From Ophiostoma sp. CBS 140.51 (Eukaryota > Ascomycota > Sordariomycetes > Ophiostomatales > Ophiostomataceae), in contig JANSLP010000179.1 of NCBI GenBank assembly GCA_029298735.1, positions 1-64,000 of the forward strand: a stretch of 64,000 bases of DNA. Direction: 5' to 3'. The notes below the pieces were generated by a model. It did not search any database. It was not told the origin of the DNA and saw nothing but the letters and a program-made list of their open reading frames with translations. Shown here piece by piece: positions 32,342 through 41,541 of this stretch (position 1 is its first letter; each line of letters opens with the position of its first letter). Position numbers and translations under genes: made by a program.

Positions 32342-35049
32342 CTACATCACACTGCAGCCCCCCTCGAGCCAATTGCTGAGCTGGTCGTAGTACCCATCCT
32401 CCTTGTCTGCCGCGCCCTCGACGTCATTGTGCTTGCGCACGCGGCCCTTGATCTTGAGTGTCTGTGTGCCGGGCGGGTGCCACCAGCGCAGGCGCTGCAG
32501 TGTCGCCGTCTCCTCGGCATCCCACGAGATCTCCCACCGACCCGCACTGACCTCGACCTCGATACTGTCCTCGGGGAAGTGGTATTCAGGCAGCCACACG
32601 ACGGTCGGCAGAGGCAAGAGACCACTATCTCCATCGCTACCGTTCTCGCCCCCAAGCGCCAGGTTAAGGCTAATAAGGTCGTGACCAACAAGAGAGCGTT
32701 CGCGACGGGCCTCCTCGCCTTCGGGGGTGTCAGCTGCCAGGGTGGCCGCCTCCTTCTTGGCCGCTGCCAGGCGCTTCTCGTCCGATGTGCCGTACACTTC
32801 GAGATTGAACTCGGCCTGGCGCAGGTCGAAGCCGTACTTGGCAATCTCGCCGCTCGTGGCAATGGGTGCAGGGCGCACATAGGCCTCGGCGGCGCGCAGG
32901 CCGGGAGCGTTGGTTAGCTCGGGCTCCGAGTTAGATGAGGTTGTCGCGTTGTTGTTGTTGTTACCATCGTTACTGGTACTGCCTTTGTTAACAGTGTTGG
33001 CCGTGTTACCATTAGTGCTGTTCGGTCGTGATGACGATATCGATGGCTGTGTCAGGACACGCTTGATATTGCCCGGGCCGACAATGTCGCCCTGGTCGAC
33101 ATCGCTCTTTCTTGGCTGCCCCTGTGCGGGTACGTCTGTCGATGCTGTCGACAGGTTGGCGGGCGACGTTGGCGCCGGACCCTCAATGGCCCGCGTCGTC
33201 GAAGATGAAGTCACTACGCGCCGCAGAGCCGGTGCCGCAGCGCGATCGGGAACCGTCTTGGGCCGCTGCGACACAGGCAGCAGCGAGTCGTCCAGCGACA
33301 CAATCGAGAGGTCTTCGCCGTTCCACTGGTCGCCCCGCAAATGATCGTTCTCGGTCATGTATACCCACAGCGTGTAACCCTCCATGAGCGCACCCTCCAC
33401 ACCATAGTGGTTAGCGTCCATGGCGGCCGACTGGCTGGCGTAGTCTCCTGTCTTGTAGGCATGTTTGTCATCCATATCGTACGGAATGCCAAACTCGGTC
33501 AGGATGCACGGGTGGTCGCCCACGCGGTCCAAGCCTTCTTGGCGCATAGCCGCCAGCTGGTCGCGGAAACAGTTACGGATGGCTGTCTCGCCGACACGGA
33601 TTGCGAAAGCCGGATGCCAGTACCGCCCACGCAGCACGCCGAGCACGTCTACGTTCCATGTGCGGTTCCACTTCTTCGTCATGAGCGTGATGCCGTCGTA
33701 AAAGTGCGGCGCGTAGACCATGCGCTCGTCGTCGTCGTCGGTGCCCTTGATTTGTGGTGGCAGCTCCATGGTGGGGCCCTGGAGCAGCATGATGGCGTCC
33801 GGGTGGTACTTGCGCACAATGTCGCGGTTGGCGCGGAAGTAGTCCATGAAGTATGTGTCGGAGAAGCAAGGGTAGTCGATCGTCTCACCAGTGCGCGGGT
33901 TTTTGGCAAAGTAGTTCTTGCGCAGCAGATCGTCGTTATCTGAAGTCGGATCCCAGACACCGTGCTGCGCCCAGATGCACTCGCCAAGCTTCCAGCCAGG
34001 ATCGCGTTTCCAACCGTAGCGGCTGTCGTCGTAGTTGGCCGGCAGCCAAGCCTTCTCTCCGCCTGGGTCGACAAGCTTGCGGCCCGACTTGACAGGGCCG
34101 AGGCCACCCATCTCCCAGACATCCACCTCCACCGACCGGCCCATTCCAGTAAGCATGGCCTGGTAGATAGTCGGGGACGTGCCCTTTTTTAGGGCTTGCT
34201 CCTTGGGGATGACGCTGATGTCCTGGTAGCCAATCAGGCCCTTACTGGGCTCGTTCAAACTCTCCCAGCCAAAGACAACGTCATTCTCCAAATCGCCAGC
34301 TTCCTGAATGCGCTTGGCAAGGTGGCCAATGGCGCCCAAAAAGTGACCCTGCAGGTAGTCCTGGATGTTCATGCCGTCGATGATGCACTTGGGCGCAAAG
34401 TCGCGGCCGCCAAAGAAAAGTGTGAACATGGTCGCGGCGGCGAGGCGGAAATAGTTTGTCGACCAGATCATCTTGGGGAAGTTGTCGACATCTTCGTAGG
34501 TGTTTTGCACAATAGCCGCCTCGGTAACGGCAAACTTCTCGGGGTTGAGGCCGCAGGCGTAGAGTGTCCACATAGGAGCACCGGAGCCGCCTGTGAATCG
34601 GGACCACTGATTTGTTAGTGAGAGAACACGGCAGGATAGCTAATTTGAGGTTGAGTGGGACATACCACATCCTGATGGGAATCCATGAAAACGTAGAACC
34701 CGTACTCCTTGGCGATACGCAGGATGTCGATTGTGTGTTGGATCCACTCCTCGTCGTATTTGCCCGGGCCAGCCGCCTCAATCGCCTCCCAGGTGAAGAC
34801 ATAGCGGATCGTGTTGTAGCCCATCTTTTTTAACCGCGAGAAATGCAGGTGTGCGTCCTCTTTGGGAAAGGGCCGCTTGTGAAAGGTGACCTTGTCGCCG
34901 TCGAAGAAGTCTTTGGCGATATGGGAAGGCATCTCGGGGGCGCTGGGCAGCTTGGCATCGCCGGCGACGTTGATTCCACGCAGCACCAGCTGCCGCCCGA
35001 GGGTGTCCTTGAAGACACCATCCTCGATGATGAGGCGGATGGGCGCCAT
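32342..35049 (-). CDS. EGH1: GH5-type ergosteryl-beta-glucosidase / glucosylceramidase-like enzyme (Egh1/EGCrP2 family)
   Basis: Members of this fungal family remove glucose from ergosteryl glucoside or glucosylceramide, helping control membrane lipid quality. Exons 34666-35049 and 32342-34606, joined by a 59-base phase-0 intron (GTATGT...CAG), give 882 residues. The N-terminal TIM barrel shows LRGINVAGDAKLP, MGYNTIRYVFTWEAIE, FYVFMDSHQDV, then WSRFTGGSGAPMW after the junction. The acid/base lies in WESLNEP (Glu247) and the nucleophile in ILTEFGIPYD (Glu499). A Ser/Asn-rich insertion (about 590-680) precedes a C-terminal beta-sandwich-like domain. There is no signal peptide, fitting the cytosolic or lipid-droplet enzymes of this family. 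The chain ends GGCSVM, a potential CaaX prenylation box. It is divergent with PRI1. Substrate preference (sterol versus ceramide) cannot be decided here. Confidence 0.88.
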
Positions 35050-36019
35050 GGCTGGGCACGGCGGAGGAGGACGCGAGTATCGGAGTGTCGATGTGGAAAG
35101 AGGTAAGGTCGGTTGATAAAGATGCTGTGCTTTTGGAGGTTGTGTATTGTTTGTGTGTATTTCTATCGTGTAATACTTTCGGAGTCAGTAACGAGTGTAG
35201 GGAAGTGTAGTCGTCGATCGGCGAGAAAGGAAAGGCATCAAGACAAAGGAGGAGGCCGAGATGGTCGAGATGATTGAAAAAGAGGAGGTCGGCGAGGCTG
35301 GAGGGAAAGGGACGTCTTAATAAGAACGCTGCAACCTACTATTCGTATTCTTGCGGTTCTATCCCTGATTGCTGCCAAATAGTATTCCAATGCAAGAAAT
35401 ATAAAATGGAATGACGACGGTGGACGGCGAGGCGGCGGTTAAACGTCGGGACGGCCGAGAAAGAGTCGTTGGGAATGATGATGATATTCCAAACCAGCCC
35501 AGGTACCTCCTGCTGCCAATGTCGAACGCTAGCGATACGGATATGCATGGCCCATATATTATCCACTGGAACGTGGTATGGCAACGGCTGGCCAAGTCAG
35601 TCCAAAAGGCCGCTGTTTCCCTTTTGGGACACCTATCCGAGGATTTTCCGGTGGTTGGCAGGGGAAGCAAGTTTGTGCTAGTGGGCGTTTTTTGGGAAGG
35701 ACCTGAGAGGACAGTGTAGCCAGTGTGGAAAGCACGGAGTGAACCCCAACTCTGGCAAGGAGCGCACGTCGCGCGATTCATTTGGCTGGCTCGTTCCTGG
35801 CGGGGCGAAACGGCTTAACGCGTCGACGCGTCTTGCCATCTCATTAGTATTTGCATTGGCACAAGCAACAGAACAGGAAGGAGCGATGTGCAACCTTTCT
35901 GCGATGCTTCATTCTCCAGCCTTGCCACACTAATTCCACTCGTTTTGACTTCTAACCGTACTACACTCACTCTACCATAACAACGAAGCTTTTGCAAGAC
36001 ATCAGACATATCTACGACA
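35050..36019. other. Divergent promoter region between EGH1-like gene and PRI1
   Basis: About 970 bases shared by two divergent genes. It contains the paired MCB-type boxes at 35818-35831. The remainder shows purine-rich segments on the plus strand near 35215-35310 (EGH1-like leader) and no coding signal. Confidence 0.5.
35818..35831. promoter_or_regulatory. Two ACGCGT (MCB-type) boxes 8 bases apart upstream of PRI1
   Basis: ACGCGT at 35818-35823 and again at 35826-35831, about 190-200 bases before the PRI1 start. Closely paired MCB elements are the classic arrangement in yeast DNA-synthesis promoters. MBF control is inferred. Confidence 0.65.
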
Positions 36020-37876
36020 ATGCCACACGCCGTATCAGACCCCCCCTCTCCGGCACAGGAAGACGCCGCCATGGCCGACGCCTCCTCCCCGAACACAGTC
36101 GAGGCCGAATCGACACCAACAACTTCTAATGCTAATATCGAAACCAATGCCGAAACCAGCAACGAAGAGGCCGTGCCCGTTAAGGTCGAGCAGGCCTCAA
36201 GTCCGCCGTGGGTGGCCGAAGACGACGACGATGACGAGATGGCCGAGGAGGCCACTGCACTAGCCGCCGCACCCGCCGTAACCATTAAGACTGAGGACGG
36301 CTCGGTAAAGGATGTTTTGGCGGCGACGGCTGCGGTCAAGACCGAAGAGGCACCAGCATCAGGATCCATTGCGGTGAAGACAGAGGAGACAGAGAAGGCG
36401 GCCATTATCACAGACACGGTCCCCGTGAACCTGGAGGATATGTTTGACGACATGGACGACGACGACGAGTTCTCCGGAAAACCTGCACAAGAAACCCTGA
36501 CGACGACATCGGACCTTTTGTCGTTAAAGGCGTCCGACCCAGAAGTCATGCGCAGCTTCTACCAGCGTCTGTTCCCCTGGCGCTACCTCTTCCAGTGGCT
36601 CAACCACAGTCCGACGCCAACCAACGACTTTGCGCACCGCGAGTTTGCGTTTACGCTGCAGAACGACGCGTACCTCCGTTACCAGTCGTTTCCGACGTCT
36701 GATCTGTGAGTACAGAGGCCATTGTTAAAAGAGTGAAAATGGATCACACTAACCCCCTGTAGCCTCCGCAAAGATGTCCTCCGCCTTATGCCGTCCCGTT
36801 TCGAAATCGGCCCCGTCTACACGACCAACCCGGCCGAGCGCAAGACACTCAGCAATGCCTCCGCTTTCAAGGCCCTCGCCAAGGAGCTGTGCTTCGATAT
36901 CGATTTGACAGATTACGACGACATCCGTACATGCTGCGACAAGACCACAATCTGCATGCGCTGCTGGCAGTTCATTACCATGGCAGTGCGTGTGGTGGAC
37001 GCTGCCCTGCGCGACGATTTCGGCTTCCAGCACATTATCTGGATCTACTCGGGTCGTCGTGGTGCACACGCCTGGGTCTGCGACAAGCGGGCGCGCTCGC
37101 TCGACGACCAGAAGCGCCGCGCCATTGTGGGCTACTTGGAGGTTTTGCGTGGTGGTAGCCAGGGCGGCAAGCGCGTCAATGTGCGGCGCCCGCTGCACCC
37201 GCACATCTCGCGCAGTCTCAACGTGCTGCGCACCCACTTCCAGGAGGATGTGCTGCGCGACCAGGACCCCTGGGACACGCCCGAGCGTGCCGAGAAGCTG
37301 CTGAACCTGATTACGGACCGCAACCTGGCGGACGCGCTGCGGCGCAAGTGGGACTCGTCACCCGGCCGGTCTTCGACAGCTAAATGGGCCGACATTGACG
37401 CCGTGGCCAAGACGGGCAGTGTCAAGGGCCTGGATCTGAAGCACTTGCTGGAGAACAAGCAGGACATTGTCCTCGAGTACACGTACCCGCGGCTGGATGT
37501 CAACGTCAGTAAGAAACTCAACCATTTGCTCAAGAGCCCCTTTGTTGTGCACCCTGGCACGGGCCGGGTATGTGTGCCGATCGACGTGAACCGGCTTGAG
37601 GAGTTTGACCCTCTTGGTGTTCCCACTGTCCAGGAGCTCCTTCAAGAAATTGACTCGTACAGCCAGAACAGCGGTGCCAACGGCAGCGATGATGAGCCGT
37701 CACAAAACAAGAATGGCGCTGGCGGTGACGAGAAGAAGCTTCAGGACTGGGAGAAGACCAGCCTGCGGCGGTACATTGAACAGTTCCGGTCGTTTGTGTT
37801 GAATCTGATGAAGGACGAGAAGGATGTCATCCGGGTTAAGCGGGAGCGTGACGAGGCGACGAGCATGGAGTTTTGA
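36020..37876 (+). CDS. PRI1: DNA primase small (catalytic) subunit
   Basis: The catalytic subunit of the Pol alpha-primase complex makes RNA primers in the nucleus. Exons 36020-36705 and 36763-37876, with a 57-base intron (GTGAGT...TAG), give 599 residues. The first 170 residues are an acidic, repetitive, probably disordered extension (several VKTEE/IKTED blocks). The conserved domain starts near FYQRLFPWRYLFQWLNH. Metal-binding catalytic residues are Asp274 and Asp276 in FDIDLTDYDDIR. The zinc site is C286-C287 and C293-x2-C296 (CCDKTTICMRCW). WIYSGRRGAHAWVCD and LRRYIEQFRSFV are further family blocks. The N-terminal extension is long compared with yeast Pri1. Two adjacent MCB boxes lie upstream, fitting G1/S expression. 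It converges on the GH93 gene with about 200 bases between stop codons. Confidence 0.95.
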
Positions 37877-38081
37877 TTTCTGGAGATATCTGTTTTGTCT
37901 TGTTTGTTTTTGTTTATGAAAGGGCATGGTTCTGTTGCACTGGTCACGTTTCGCACCATCAGTGTTATTTAATGATTTTGGGTTTCCTTATTTTCGGTGG
38001 GCTGCAAATATACATGGTTATGTCGAATGAGCCTTCTCTCACACGCCCTAATATATACAGACATGTCTGCTCTCTACTTCC

Positions 38082-39267
38082 CTACAATACCTTGCCTAGG
38101 TCCACGATACTCAAGCTCACAGCATTGGTCGTGCTCGGCGGCAGATGCCCAGCGCCCATGATCAACAAACGACTCGGGTCGTTCTCCAAAACCCGAAGTG
38201 TTCGTGTATATGCTGCCGGCTGGGCCACACTGTGCATCTCCCACTTGGACTCGTCGCCGAGAGCACTGTTGGTGAAAATTTGAGAAAGGCTGTTAGCGCT
38301 GACGACAATCGTGCCGTTTTTGTTGCCCGAGACAGTGCTATACGGCGTCCATGTCACAAATGGCGAGCTCGTCGGCCGTGTACTTCCCACGGCGAGAGGA
38401 TGCTCTTTGGCCGAAGCGAACGTCCGAGGATCAGCGGCCATGCGATAGTAGACGGGGAAACCACCCGACGCTCCGCCATATTCGTACGTCAACAAGTACT
38501 GGTTGTTGGGCAACAGCACGACAGTCGACATGCCCGGACGCATCTTGTACTCGGAATAGGCTACATCGTCGACGGCAGCGTCCCATGTGAGCAGGTCCTT
38601 GGATGTTTGGTGCACAAGTTTTTGGCCGTGCTTGGGATCACGCTGGTCCGAGTAGTAAAGGATGATCTGAGACTGGTAGTATCTGGAAGATGTTAGTCGA
38701 TAATTCAAGCCTCACCATAGGACTGGAATCCTCTCACAATATGAACGGCTCCCAGACCGGCGTTTGCCCATTGTCGGGATGTGCCTTGCCGCCAGCAGCT
38801 ACGTGGCTCACAAACTTCCAAGTGTGACCACGATCCGTGCTGGCATAAACGTCAATCTGCGTGCGACTCAAATCGGTCGGGATACTGTTTCCGGCGCAGA
38901 GTATAGTACCGGCCTTGAACGTGCCAACGTCAGCCGGCAGCTCATACAAGAATGGCTGGTACCGCAGTCCCCAGCCCTGCGGTGTTTGATCAGTGACGCG
39001 TGAGATCTCAGTCCAGCTGCTGCCGTTGTCGGTCGACTGGTAAATGGGGAAGTAGACAGCCGGTGGCTCGGGCGAGTAGTTCTCCCAGGTGGCCAGCAGT
39101 GTGCCATCACGCAGCTCGACAGTGCGTGGATAAAGCACACGCGGACTGGTGTATGTGTTTGGCGGCGTGAAGATGACCTTGTTGTTGAAAGTAGAGATGG
39201 GCGAAGCGGTTGCGACCAAGGCAGCAAAGCTGGCCACCGATGCCAGAAAGGGCGCGATGGCTCTCAT
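38082..39267 (-). CDS. Secreted GH93 exo-arabinanase (sialidase-fold)
   Basis: GH93 enzymes release arabinobiose from linear alpha-1,5-arabinan of plant cell walls. Exons 38738-39267 and 38082-38682, joined by a 55-base intron (GTGAGA...CCAG), give 376 residues. A signal peptide MRAIAPFLASVASFAALVATA ends near residue 21. Two Asp boxes typical of six-bladed sialidase folds are visible: S78-T-D-N-G-S-S-W85 and S143-T-D-R-G-H-T-W150. WEPFIL joins YYQSQIILYYSDQRDP across the intron, a GH93-like catalytic-face segment; other blocks are RPGMSTVVLLPNN and YEYGGASGGFPVYY. Length matches characterised fungal members. This is a secreted plant-biomass enzyme standing alone, with no adjacent arabinan genes. 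A generic BNR/sialidase protein is the alternative. Confidence 0.85.
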
Positions 39268-39550
39268 TTTGATTATTAAACAACCTTGACGGTTGTGATT
39301 GTTGACTCGTGGGTTGCTTCCCTTTGAAAAATCACGAAGGAGTCGTCTTTATGCTCAATATAAAAACCACAAGAAGGCCTCTTTAGCCGTGGCCACGAAC
39401 GACCTGCCAAGATGGCAACCCCAGCCGTTAATATAGTGCCCATGTCCCGCCCCGTAGTCCTTTTAAACTATGCTTTGAACTTGTTGTTACATGGCTACGT
39501 AATTTCGTAATAGTATGTGCTAGATTTGTGATATATCAGTTCTCCCACTG

Positions 39551-40906
39551 CTATGCTGCACTCTCAGTGACTACTGTCTCGGTCTCAGCTTGTGGCTGCG
39601 CAACCTCTGCGTTGTCTTCGAGATCCATGGCAGATTCGTTGGCTGCCTTCTCCTCGGCCTCCTCGTCCTCCTCTACTTCCTCAGCTTCTCCCTCGGCCGC
39701 CTCCTCGCCGCCGTTGACGCTCTTCTCGCTGCCATCGCCCTTCAACTGGCCGCCCTTGCGCTTCGGGATGACGTTGGAAAAGGCCGTCGCCCAGTCTCCC
39801 GTCCCCAGCCAGTTGAGCATAATCTCCACGACGTGGTTCGTTGTCAGCACCTTGCGGCTCGCCATGACCATGTAGTTGCCAATGGGCAGCTTTGCCGTCC
39901 GGATGCCGTGCTGTCTTGCGCGCTTGTAGCACAGGCCCTTTTCGCGGTTCTTGTCTACGATACCGCCAATGACGTAGCTCGTGTTGGGCTCGAGTCGGGT
40001 CAGAGTGTAGGGAGAGTCGGATGTCAGGTAGATGACCTTGGGGCCGTCGGCCGGTGTAACTTCGTTGTCGTCGATCTTTTCGTCGTCGTCCTTCTTGGCC
40101 TCCTTCTTGGCGTCTTTTCTCGAGATGTGCTCATCGTCCTTCTTCAACGCCTCCTGCTCGCCATCCTTGGCCTCCAGAACATCCACAATCTTGCCACCGT
40201 TCTCCCCTTGCATGTCGATCTCGGCCTGCTTCGCTGCCGCCACAAAATCGTCCGCCAAAAAGTGAACATGGCTCCAGCGCTTGTGTTGGTTCGCCAGCAG
40301 CGTCTCGTACCGCGACTGCAGCATGCCGCCCCACGAACTGGCGTAGATGCGCGCGCACCGGGATGCCGTCCGGTTGGCCGCGTACGACCGTGTGATTTGG
40401 CTCGACAGCGAGATCTGCTCGGTCTCACGCATCAGGTTCTCGAACGCGCAGTCAAAGATGAAGCTGACCGGCACGAGCGTGTGCTCCTTGGGAGCGGCCA
40501 CTGCTACCGGCGCTTCAACAGCACCGTCCTCTGCCTTGGCTGCCTTCTTCTTCTCTGCTTTAATCACCCGCTTCTCTTTCCGTTTCCGTTTACGGTCGTC
40601 GCGCCCGTCTTCCCATTTTTGTTTCCGCTTGAGCTTCTTCTGTGCGTTTTTCGAGAGCGGTGTGCCCGGGGTGCCCGGAGTGCCCGGGGCGGCAGACGCA
40701 GCTGATGGTGTTGCAGCGCTCTCAGCCGCAGCATTGACGTCGTTTGTATTGTCAGGTTCTGTTGTCTTCGAAATATCGTCGGTGGAAGTTGAAATGGAAA
40801 GCTGTGCATCGCCGTTTTCGGAGGTCAATTGTGCTGCCACAACCTGGACCGGGCCTCCCTCGATCGGGGCGGTCGCGGGGGCTTGTGGCTCTTGTGTGGT
40901 ATCCAT
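39551..40906 (-). CDS. TRM10: tRNA (guanine-9-N1)-methyltransferase Trm10
   Basis: Trm10 is a SPOUT-fold, SAM-dependent enzyme that methylates G9 of tRNA. Single exon, 451 residues from the ATG at 40906. The frame stays open upstream but only through low-complexity Lys-rich sequence from a poly-T run, so I reject the longer start. The N-terminus (1-85) is disordered; a highly basic stretch follows (87-125, KNAQKKLKRKQKWEDG and further). The catalytic domain shows VPVSFIFDCAFENLM, SSWGGMLQSRYE, VIYLTSDSPYTL, YVIGGIVDKNREKGLCYKRA (Asp318 is the likely catalytic Asp), LPIGNYMVMASRKVLTTNHV and an end around GDWATAFSNVIP. A charged insertion (about 225-288) splits the domain, and the C-terminus (400-430) is strongly acidic. 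It shares a divergent promoter region with MSH2. Confidence 0.93.
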   Translation of the reverse strand: MDTTQEPQAPATAPIEGGPVQVVAAQLTSENGDAQLSISTSTDDISKTTEPDNTNDVNAAAESAATPSAASAAPGTPGTPGTPLSKNAQKKLKRKQKWEDGRDDRKRKRKEKRVIKAEKKKAAKAEDGAVEAPVAVAAPKEHTLVPVSFIFDCAFENLMRETEQISLSSQITRSYAANRTASRCARIYASSWGGMLQSRYETLLANQHKRWSHVHFLADDFVAAAKQAEIDMQGENGGKIVDVLEAKDGEQEALKKDDEHISRKDAKKEAKKDDDEKIDDNEVTPADGPKVIYLTSDSPYTLTRLEPNTSYVIGGIVDKNREKGLCYKRARQHGIRTAKLPIGNYMVMASRKVLTTNHVVEIMLNWLGTGDWATAFSNVIPKRKGGQLKGDGSEKSVNGGEEAAEGEAEEVEEDEEAEEKAANESAMDLEDNAEVAQPQAETETVVTESAA

Positions 40907-41541
40907 GTGGTCTGCACCGTCGAATGTGTGTTGGTGATGTGATCTGAAGTTGACATGTGCAGAGCCTTTGAGTGTTGACTCTTTTCTTAATTTTTTTTTT
41001 TTGGAGGAAAAATAAAGTGGGGCACTCGTCGATGACCTGGACCCTACACCGAACGCTCCTGCCCGCACTGATTTAGTGACACCGCCGAACAGTTGACCAA
41101 AATGATAACTGCGCAAAACCCCAAGGTGGAAGAAGGAACGCATCCTTCTCCATATGGGCATCTGTCAGCAGCTGCGTATTGGGATAATAGAAGAAAAGAG
41201 TAAAAGTGGGAAGTACGACATACGGAGTACACTGGAAGGAGAAGGAAGAGGGAGAAAATAGTAGACCCCTGTCTAAATCATCCAGTGGCCGCTTCCCTGT
41301 TCGTGTTAGCGCCCCTCGACGCCATTCGCACCTTCCACGCCTTTCAGCGCGCCCTCCAGCGCGTTAATTGGATTTCTTGACGCGTCTCCTGGCAAATCCG
41401 AGATACCTCAATTGTCACCACTTCCACGCCACACTGCATCTCGAGTTCAACAGTGTGCCAGCAGAATCCATAAACACTCAGTATCCCAGCCGTGTTGTGA
41501 ACAATTGCATTACTGTTTTCTAACACATCCAAACCGCTACA
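40907..41541. other. Divergent promoter region of TRM10 and MSH2
   Basis: 635 bases. A poly-T tract near 40988-41001 lies close to TRM10. TACGGAGTA occurs at 41221-41229. The single ACGCGT box at 41380-41385 is annotated separately. No gene is seen. Confidence 0.5.
41380..41385. promoter_or_regulatory. ACGCGT (MCB-type) box upstream of MSH2
   Basis: One perfect ACGCGT about 160 bases before the MSH2 start, with a GCGCGT variant near 41359-41364. Mismatch-repair genes are G1/S-regulated in yeast; MBF binding here is inferred. Confidence 0.55.

Noticed and set aside
39590..40705. 371-codon plus-strand open frame
   Set aside because: Antisense to TRM10; Leu/Val-rich composition arises from reversed acidic and basic codons.
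40907..41161. Longer TRM10 start at 41161
   Set aside because: The extra 85 residues derive partly from a poly-T tract (Lys run) and lack conserved features; ATG at 40906 is preferred.
41412..41541. Longer MSH2 reading frame starting upstream
   Set aside because: The frame runs through the 5' UTR and intron; the spliced MSSRPELK start with GTACTT...CCAG gives the normal N-terminus.
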